A DNA stretch of 64,000 nucleotides from Ulota crispa (taxonomy: Eukaryota > Streptophyta > Bryopsida > Orthotrichales > Orthotrichaceae): assembly GCA_963920765.1 (NCBI GenBank), contig OY987242.1:32202002-32266001 (forward strand), read 5' to 3'. Shown here one piece after another: positions 56,201 through 64,000 of the stretch; the stretch's first letter is position 1, and each line of letters starts with the position of its first letter. The position numbers were made by a program, and so were the translations under genes. A model generated the notes under the pieces. The model saw nothing but the letters and a program-made list of their open reading frames with translations, was not told the origin of the DNA and made no database searches.

Positions 56201-59200
56201 TCATTCCTCATTGAATTGTGTTTCTAGTTCTAAGAGAATGTCTGTGTTTTTAACTAATACTTCAAGGAAAAATTTCCAAATTGCAATACTTGCGTGTAAG
56301 GTGGCGGCAGACAATGATGCAGCTAAAATACTCCCTCCACTAAAGTTTTTATCTGAATATCTATTGCCATGTGCCCAAATGAACCATAAGATGAAAGTTT
56401 GCAATAAATCCCCAAGGCTGGAGCTCATAAACGGACTTGGTACACTTGTTACACATTTAAAGTGAAATTTTAAGTAAGGTTTTTGGTTACGTGAGCATGC
56501 AGGTGGGCTTGCTGACGTTGCTTCCCGGTGTAGTAGATGCGGTGAAGAGTTACAAAATCCCAGTGATAGCAGCGGGAGGTATTGTGGATGGCGCCGGCTA
56601 TGTTGCTGCCCTTGCGCTTGGAGCTCAAGGTATCTGCATGGGGACCAGGTACAACAACAAACGGCATTCAATACTAACTGAAGTTCTCCATAACTTTTTC
56701 GTCCTTGCTGTTAGTATCTCAAGCTCTTGCAACCAAGGTTTGTGATTATTTGCGTCACTTCTTAAATCATTTTAACATATGAAAGGCAGTTTAACGTATG
56801 AAGGAGTAATTTGTGGGGGGATCAAGATGGAGCTGTGGAAGTGATATCACTTTAGGTACAAGAGTCAAGTCTGTTAAGATAAAATATTTATCAACATCCG
56901 GTGCATGACACTTATAACCAATAACTCCCACTTCAAGTGGCTAGCCTAAGGCTTTGTCAAAAAAAAAGTTATCAAAAATTTGAGACCACCAAGATGAAGC
57001 TTGTCCGGTTTGGTGGTGGAATTACTTTTTTTTGGTGGTGGAATTACTTTTGAGCTAATGAATATATTTGTTGTGCTTTAGTATTTCTTGTTGGGACAAT
57101 AGTTGTTGGTTATAAGTGTCATGCACTATATTAGATTTCCATTTACAGTTTTTTGAGTTGAAGATGGTATACCACTAAAAGTGACTTTTGATAATCTCGT
57201 TTTTTATATAATAAATTGATGGTTATATACAGCTGGTCAGTCATGCTTACAGCACTTGGCAGTAGGTCCAACCTAAGTATAAAATTAGACAAGCGTTTGT
57301 TGGTAATAATGGTCAAGATCAGTGACAGGATCAGGTGCCTAGTCGTAATAGCATCCTTAACTGAACACACTTGCAAATATAGTGTTTGGCTAAATATCTC
57401 CAGATTGCCACTAAGATAACTGAGATGTTGTAAAATAATCTTGATTTCTACCGAATTTTAGTGATTTTTGAATGTGTAGTAAATTTAGCTGGCTTTGGAC
57501 ATTTTGGAAAGGAAGCAATGCAAGTTCATCTGTTGTACCGGACTTGAGTTGTGGCTGGTTGGATTTTGAGGTTTTTGGCGACAACGGAGTCCTATGCCCA
57601 TCCATTATACAAGCAAAAAATTGTTGAGGTTGATGAGGAAAACGGCACCGAGAGCACCCTCGTGTTTGGGAGGGCTCGTTGGCCTGGTGCTGTTCAGCGG
57701 GTTTTGAGGACCCCCTTTTTCGATACTTGGAAGCACAAAATTGCTGCGGATGAAACTGAGCTTGGCCAGCCTCAGATTGGCAGCACCACAATATTTGGCA
57801 AAGTAATTCTTTTCAACTAGATCTCCGCTCCTCCCTTTTTGTTATTCAAATTTCCCTTTTCAGTGACTTCCTGTATATCATTTAATTTTAACCTCTAAGT
57901 TTGTCAAGGGTTATTGTAAAAGCAAACGCAATATTAGTTAATTGGGAAAAAAACGCAATTTTGGGATGTTGGATTTTATGTTTTTAAGAGATTTTTGGTG
58001 ATTTAGAGTGAATTTTATGATGATTTCTTCAAGACCTTACATCAATGATGAAAACATCTTGAACGAATTATCAAAGAATTCACTTTCAATCATCAAAATA
58101 TTCTCACAAATGCCAAATTCAGCATCTCCAAAATTTGATTTTGAGAAAGACTTTTTCCCTGGTTAACGAGTATTGTGATAACGGCTATTCTAATGCAAAT
58201 AGATTGCTAAAGGTGTAACATTCATCACAAACCATAAACACAAATTCGAAGTATATCTCAAGCACTTTTGGATAAGATTTGGATCAACAAAATCCATCTA
58301 GCTTGGTCATTATCCGCTTACTGGATGTTGGCTCTCTTGGGATCAAAAGACCAAGGATACATGGTTTTGAAATGACCATATTTTGAAGTATTGCAAGTCA
58401 ATTGGGGCCTAATTTAGGGAATGACTAGGGAGCCACCCCAAGTTGCTACAGGGACACCCCTATAGCCCACCTAATTTGAGATTATTATTAAATTGAAATA
58501 TGAAATAAAATCAAAACAATATTTTAGTACACATCTGCGTCTACAAGTGTTGCAAACATATAAAAAATATGTGTCATTTGTGACATGGTCAAGAGTTAAA
58601 CTAGTAGCCCCCTTCATTTATTATAAGTTTAACTCTTGACCACGTTACAAATGAGACATATTTTTGTATATTTGCAGTGCTTGTAGACACAAATGTGTGC
58701 TAAGATATTAATTTGATTTTATTTCATGTAATAATAATCTCAAATATAATAGGTTGGGCCATACGGGTGTCCCTGTAGCAATTAGGGGTGTCTCCCTAGT
58801 CCCTCCCTTAATTTAACATGAACTAAGTCTGTGAAACAAGTAACCCCATATTCGATCAATATGAAGTTAGTTATATATGGAGTGTATTTAGACCAACATA
58901 AAGTCCAGATACACTCCTTATATAATTGACAACTCCGTATTGATCGAATATGGGGTGAAGTGCATTTGTTGGTCAGAAATGAATAAAATTAAACGGAAGA
59001 TAGTGCTTACATGATCAATCGCTGATAGAACTATGGTCCTATTTGGGACTTTTTGTTTCTTTTGCGTTAACTCTTTGGAGGTGGAACTTGGAATGCAGGA
59101 AGAGGAAGTACCGAGGTTTTCAGGAAAAGTTCCCAACTTGACAACACAGGGTGATGTTGAGAGCATGGCCATGTATGCTGGAATGGGTTCAGTCCACATC

Positions 59201-59326
59201 AAGGAGGTGATTTCTGCAGCGTCTGTTATAAAGGGTGTCCTTGAAGAGGCACAGGTTATTATTGAACAGAGGCTTCGTGGAGTGCTTGAAATCCGGCCGA
59301 AACACAAAGTCAGCACAATGGTGTGA
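53218..59326 (+). CDS. Nitronate monooxygenase, six exons
   Basis: Exons 53218-53355, 53495-53574, 55509-55737, 56503-56648, 57571-57802 and 59081-59326 join in frame to 356 aa. Nitronate monooxygenases are FMN enzymes that oxidise nitronates such as propionate-3-nitronate, a toxic metabolite, to aldehyde or semialdehyde. Visible are GIMQAPMGPDITGPALVAAV at the barrel start, GVEAGGHV with the catalytic His, VIAAGGIVDG and LGAQGICMGTRFLATTESY (FMN phosphate binding), then the plant-type tail with FGRARWPGA and FSGKVPNLTTQGD. Junction phases agree at all five introns. Intron 3 starts with GC (CAG|GCAAGCC), not GT; no nearby GT gives the right frame. Introns 2 and 5 contain foldback elements. 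No targeting peptide is visible, so cytosolic or peroxisomal location is open. Confidence 0.9.
53705..54113. mobile_element. Foldback MITE in intron 2, copy 1
   Basis: Ends are GGGAATTGATATATGCACAC and GTGCATATACCAATTCCC; the arms (about 190 bp each) are inverted over most of the length. An 8-bp duplication TTTATTTT flanks it (53697-53704 and 54114-54121), as for hAT elements, but A/T-only. Confidence 0.8.
54279..54669. mobile_element. Foldback MITE in intron 2, copy 2
   Basis: Same family as 53705-54113. Ends GGGAATTGATATGTGCACAC and GTGCACATATCAATTCCC. Flanks TTGATATA and TTGATGTA give a 7/8 match, supporting an 8-bp target duplication. A run of G (GGGGGGGGG) marks the left arm. Confidence 0.85.
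57928..58177. mobile_element. Foldback MITE in intron 5
   Basis: Inverted arms CGCAATATTAGTTAATTGGG and the inverse around CCCTGGTTAACGAGTATTGTG. Internal words (ATTTTATGATGATTTCTTCAAGACC) match the element at 41810-42055. Confidence 0.65.
58417..58808. mobile_element. Foldback element in intron 5 with target duplication
   Basis: Starts GGGAATGACTAGGGAGCCAC and ends GTGTCTCCCTAGTCCCTCCCT. TAATTTA directly flanks both sides (58410-58416 and 58809-58815). A sister of 50962-51368 in the same orientation. Confidence 0.85.
58843..58956. mobile_element. 114-bp hairpin element near intron 5 acceptor
   Basis: Perfect or near-perfect inverted ends ACCCCATATTCGATCAATAT and ATTGATCGAATATGGGGT, about 125 bp before exon 6. 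The ends resemble the ACACCATATTCGATAAAT ends of 41810-42055. Confidence 0.75.
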
Positions 59327-60411
59327 GTTACCACAGGTTGTGTGCTGCAGGACTGTTGTATAAAATTACAAATATTATTAGAAATACCAAAATTACCCGA
59401 ATTGATAAACAAGGTAGAAGACAGTACGACCTGATCCCATCTCCTATAGAAGCTTAATTATTTTGACACTAATTAGAAAGTAGTGTAGAGCTAAACGTCT
59501 CCATTCACTGATTTGTGAATGGAAATCAGGTTGTGTATTGTCACAAATTGTGGTCTGCAACCAGCTACTTTGAAATTACATAAGAAATTTATACATGATG
59601 AATTTTTTTTGGGTCTAGCAATGTTCACAAATGCGGTTTTGGGCTTAGCAATGTTTCTACCAGACATTTTTTTATTGGTACAGAAAATTTGAACGTTACA
59701 TTGCTAAATCGTAGCCGTTTAGCAGTGCTTCTGGCCACTTGAGCGAAGTATGAAAATCGCTTATAGGATGACGACCTCACAGCTCCGTATCAATTTCCTA
59801 AAACTCATACCCGCATTTAAATTCACACAAATAGTATCCTCTACCTTGATGCAAACTAGTAATAATACCTCTACTCAATCCAAGCCCTATTAGGCTGTGG
59901 TCTAAAGTGCTCATTTAGGACACACATTTCACAAGGACGTAAAAACTAAGCAAGCTTAGGAGTTCAATACTTCTATGGGGCAAATAGAAATCAGGCTGAC
60001 GCATGAGGTTCACGCTTTCTACGCAAAAAATAGATAAGAAAGAGCACATTGACAAAACCGAAAATATAATGCAGTCGCATCAATCCAAGCAGTTATCTGT
60101 GTTCTTAAAGGGTTTTCTGTAGCAGTACCTTGGTCTCTCTTACATTCAAAGAGCAGCTCCAGCCTTGATAACAAAACTCTGTTGACAAATGCTCACTATA
60201 CACAAAAACATTTAGATCACTGCACACTATTGAGATTTGAATATTAATTACAACTCCTCCGTCCTCCTTTAGAGCTAGAGTCAGCCTTGTTTTGAGGAGA
60301 AAACTCGGCACACGCAAGATACAGTGTCTTCAGCTAAAATGCTATTTCAACTGCATTTTATCTTCAAAGCCACCAAGCAACGTATATGAATTAAAATGAA
60401 TTACACCACAG
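59327..60411. other. Convergent 3' region between two genes
   Basis: Holds the 3' flanks of the nitronate monooxygenase (+) and FtsZ (-) genes. No further gene or repeat recognised. Confidence 0.4.
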
Positions 60412-62837
60412 CTACCTGCGCTTCCTGTCTTTCTTTCGCAAAAAGTCCGGCACTTTGCCAAGATCGGCTGATCTTTTAGGATTCTGTTCCCAGAAGAAAA
60501 TGTCATCGTCTACAGTTCGAACACTACTAACAGCCTTCTCATCTCCAGGCTCTCTAAATCCAGTGGCAATGACGGTCATACGTATCATCCCTTTGAAGTT
60601 CTCGTCTATGACTGCCCCAAATATCACGTTTGCATTTGGATCAGCCATGTCATGGACAATCTCGGCAGCAATGTTGACTTCGTGAAGCGTCAAGTCGCTT
60701 CCGCCAGTGACATTGTACACAATTCCCATGGGCCTGGAGATGGAGCGGAGCAAAGGAGACATGATGGCTGAACGTGCTACTTCCTCTGCACGGTTCTTCC
60801 CAAAGCCAGCGCCTATTCCCAGCATTGCACTCCCGGCGTTTGACATGATCGCTTTCACGTCGGCAAAGTCGACGTTGACGAGCCCAGGGATTGTTATAAT
60901 GTCGGATATTCCTTGCACTCCCTGTAGATCACCGGCAAAATCTTTAGAATTGGACACATCCTCAATAGCACACGGTCTGACAACAACGATTCCAAAGACG
61001 AAAACCTGATCTACTATTAACAACAGCAACTCACCATTCATACACTTCGGTTAGACTCATTAGCTCTTTAGATAGAAGTGAGATTAGTAAATTGTCACTT
61101 ATTATAAATTGCAGCCCCCTACTGAAATTGCATAAGAAAAGAAAACAAGGTGATAAAAGACTGATCTCAACAGATTTCACCCTTGTATCCAAAGACCTCT
61201 CCACAGCCATATGACGATCTCCTAAAAATCATACAAAGGAATACAAAGTGTATCTTCCACCTTGATGCCAACATCATAGTCGCAAATTTCAAATTATTCA
61301 TTCCAATTCTTTTCTACTGCGTTGCATTGATAGGTATGGATGATATACCTGCCGCAAGACATCATCGGCAAGATGAAAAGCCTCCAGCATGGATGTGTCA
61401 GGTGACACGGTCTGCAGCAAGCGATCGTTTGGAACTACAACTACGGTGTCAGCCGCATGGCGCATATCCTCAATGGCTTTCCTAGCTTGCCGAGCCCGGG
61501 TAAAGCCCTCAAAAGTGAAAGGTTCGGTCACTATGCCAATCGTTAACGCTCCCATAGCCTTTGCCAATCGAGCGACCACTGGAGCTGGTGATCATGAAAA
61601 GCTCACAATTCAATCCAGCTTTTCCCAGGAGATAATCATACATAACCTTCACAAATTAAGACACTTCTGTTTCACACATCCATGAAGCACATACCTGCCC
61701 CAGAACCAGTACCGCCGCCCATACCGGAGGCGATAAAGACCAGATCAGCACCTTCAAGTGCCATTGAAAGCTCCGCCAGTGACTCTGTTGCTGCTTCTTC
61801 ACCAGTTGCACTTTTTCCACCTGAATTTCGTCATTATACCATAATCTCAGAAAAGTCGGTAAAAAACAGAACAGATTAGGTCGAATCTGCTGATTGTGTA
61901 GGGTGATCCAAACTCGTTTCAACTACACCAAATAGTGCATTTAGGTTGCCCCATGCTAATATTTCGACATTTTACACTGTTTAAAAACTCACTGTTGCTT
62001 CAGTAATTATCAGCAATTATTATTGCAATGAGCAACTTTTAGAAACCTTGGCACTAACAACATAGCTGTAAAAAGCCAAATTAGTGGTGTCCATGTTGTA
62101 AACCATGTGACATCCTAAAATATTTAAAAAGTTACATGTACCTCCAAGTGATGAGTCATGAGGTAACTTTCGAAGGTAAGGCAACCTACTTGTTAAGGCA
62201 ACCTAAATGCACTATTTGGTGTAGGTCATGATTTAAGTTTCTACTAACTTGACATAAAAAGGAAGAAGAAGAAGCACTCACCTGCACCACGACCGGCGGT
62301 GGTTTCTTGTCCAATCTGGATCTTATTGGGAGCAAGAGACTTATTCAATGCTTGTTTATCCGTGTTGACAGCCCAGAATTCAACGTTCAAAAGCTCAGAC
62401 CTCACCATTTCATCCACCGCATTGCACCCGCCACCTCCGACACCGAACACTTTGATCGAAGCGCACCCTGATAAGCTCCGTTTCATGCTACTCGCAGCAA
62501 AAGAATCCTGTACATCGTTGTAATCCTCCTCGACCTTAATGGAAAAAGAGTCCATCGCCGGGGAAAAATCAAAGGAATCCGCTCCTTCGGATGGTACCGG
62601 GTCTCCATTTTCGGAGCCGTAGAAGCGCCCGTTCAGGCTGCCGTTGCTTCCCCTGTCGTACGCTAAAACTCGACTAGCTCTGTGCAACGACAGGCATCGA
62701 AACCGTTGGTTCAACAATCCCGAACGAGCTCCTCTTGGACATTCCACATTGCTCCCTTGCAGGAGTCGATGATGATGACTCAAAGAAGTGCTCACAGGTG
62801 CAGCAGAACTAAACGACGCTCTCCACGTGACCATCAT
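60412..62837 (-). CDS. Plastid division GTPase FtsZ, four exons
   Basis: Minus-strand exons 62837-62282, 61820-61695, 61584-61349 and 60921-60412 join in frame to 475 aa. FtsZ is a tubulin-like GTPase that forms the division ring inside plastids. The first about 120 residues are Ser/Arg-rich without fold motifs, fitting a chloroplast transit peptide plus linker. Core motifs are [31 protein letters not shown] (about 220-226) and the T7 loop [11 protein letters not shown] (about 322-332), so GTP binding and hydrolysis should be intact. The C terminus [13 protein letters not shown] matches the FtsZ2-type tail that binds ARC6, but several core positions differ from typical FtsZ2, as in the FtsZ3 group of non-seed plants. 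Two in-frame ATGs open the gene (62837 and 62834); the first is used. Confidence 0.92.
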
Positions 62838-62864
62838 GATGATGCTATCTCATTCACAGTCGTC

Positions 62865-63446
62865 GACACAATGGTGACGAGGATGCCTTGGTCGACTTTA
62901 CCATGGTCACGCTCTCCAAACCCTAAACCTCACGTACTTTGAAAACTTTTTTCTTTTCAAATTCCTCAAGAGCGTTCTCACAGCAACAGAATTGCAATTT
63001 GGACACACCGGCACTGTCGCCAGAAGGTTGCTCCGGAGCACAATCATCAACAATGCTCCAAACCTTCTTAACATCCGCCGTTATTGCATATTGTGAAATT
63101 CCAACTGCAAGCAAAGAAAGAGAAGGATGTTACACAACGGCCTTTTCCAATGCGAGACACAATGGTGACGAGGATGCCTTGGTCGACTTTACCATGGTCA
63201 GACTCACTCAGGCTCTCCAAACCCTAAACCTCACGTACTCTTAGATTTTTTTTCCTTTTCAAACTCCGACAGAGAGTTCTCCCAGCAACAGAATTCCAAT
63301 TTGGACACCGGAGCACATTAACAAATCATCAACAATCGCAATGCTCCAAACCTTCTTAACATCCGCCGATGTTGCATATTGTGAAATTCCAACTGCAAGC
63401 AAAGAAAGAGAAGGATGTTACACAACGGCCTTTTCCAATGCGAGAG
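62865..63446. repeat. 291-bp tandem duplication upstream of FtsZ
   Basis: Copies 62865-63155 and 63156-63446. Shared blocks are GACACAATGGTGACGAGG, CTTGGTCGACTTTACCATGG, CTCTCCAAACCCTAAACCTC and the GCAAAGAAAGAGAAGGATGT block. The second copy lacks about 20-30 bp in its middle. Each copy carries a telo-box (AACCCTAAA at about 62920 and 63220). Confidence 0.92.
62923..63109 (-). other. Possible last exon of an unidentified small gene
   Basis: On the minus strand a CTTTGCTTGCAG acceptor precedes an open frame that starts VGISQYAITADVKKVWSI and ends FKVREV-stop. The sister copy at about 63220-63400 keeps VGISQYA and DVKKVWSI but then diverges. A donor-like site after MSATARIIR at about 63656-63683 (CGAAG|GTCAGC) could be an upstream exon. 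Family not recognised. It may instead be 5' UTR of FtsZ. Confidence 0.3.
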
Positions 63447-63839
63447 AAAAGAAATGGTAAGTTAATCCAGCACTTCCAGCACACATCTCTCTCCTTGAAC
63501 ATACGAATCCTTAGAACCTGTAAGATTTTCTGCAATTCAAATTTGCGAAATATGGGAGCAATCAGTAGCAGGTTCGTCTGATTCAGTGGCAAGAAATCTG
63601 TCGTTTGAGAATGAATGTGGAGAGACGAAGGAGGTTAGATCGGAGCTGACCTTCGAATAATCCGAGCAGTGGCGGACATCGGTGGACAAGTGAGGGACTG
63701 AAGCCAAACGCTATGCTAAGCTTACTAATCCCTGGAGACGATGAAATTCGTCCAGCGGAGCCTCGTCCCGCCCGCTCCGAAACCAGCCCATTCGGGTGTG
63801 AGGAACTGCGGGCATGTGGCTTGTTTTTTCCATTTTTGC
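63447..63839. other. GC-richer flank, no gene resolved
   Basis: Holds the candidate first exon noted for the small minus-strand gene (ATG at about 63683). Nothing else recognised. Confidence 0.35.
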
Positions 63840-64000
63840 TCGGGTATCATCCAAGTGTTAGACATTTATCATCCAATTCTACCCGTGTACCATCCTATTT
63901 TTGCCCGTGTATTATCCAGTTTCTGCCCGTGTATACAGTTTCTGCCCGTGTATCATCCAATTTGTGCCCGTGCATCATCCAATTTCTGCCCGTATATCAT
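63840..64000. repeat. ~20-bp minisatellite running off the window
   Basis: About seven units of CCCGTGTATCATCCAATTT with variants (CCATCCTATTTTTG, TTATCCAGTTTCTG). The array continues past the window end. Confidence 0.9.

Overview
The window is nuclear DNA of a land plant. It has spliced genes with GT-AG introns, a plastid-type FtsZ, a plant-only fucosyltransferase family (GT37), a plant-specific TFIIB-like factor (PTF2) and many plant-style miniature transposons (MITEs) in AT-rich spacers. A non-seed plant (bryophyte, lycophyte or fern) is my best guess, from the bacterial-like short-chain dehydrogenase (SDR) family and the FtsZ type, but the sequence alone does not settle this.

Layout. 1-5.2 kb is spacer with an 11-bp minisatellite and a likely leader region. 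5.2-9.8 kb is a four-exon GT37 fucosyltransferase, followed by tandem duplications of its 3' end. 11-17.7 kb is gene-free and packed with nested transposon remnants, including an LTR-like insertion. 17.8-29.4 kb holds three intronless paralogous SDR genes (+, -, +) as GC-rich islands between foldback elements. 29.5-34.6 kb is transposon-rich spacer. 34.6-36.9 kb is an intronless ankyrin/PGG membrane protein, and 37.5-39.2 kb an intronless second GT37 gene. 39.5-42.7 kb (-) is a five-exon nepenthesin-type aspartic protease. 44.6-49.8 kb (-) is a roughly 13-exon PTF2-like factor. 53.2-59.3 kb (+) is a six-exon nitronate monooxygenase with a GC-AG intron. 60.4-62.8 kb (-) is a four-exon plastid FtsZ. 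A tandemly duplicated exon-like segment and a minisatellite lie beyond it.

The genes do not form one pathway. The two GT37 genes and the three SDR genes are local duplicates; the rest are unrelated. The strongest unexplained signal is the density of structured repeats. It includes a family with TTAA at both borders and CCCCTAAA ends (piggyBac-like borders, unusual for a plant), long foldback elements with 8- or 9-bp target duplications inside introns, an element pair upstream of two SDR paralogs, and a CACTA-type MITE. All exon models were derived by hand from frame, splice signals and family knowledge; no alignment or search was run.
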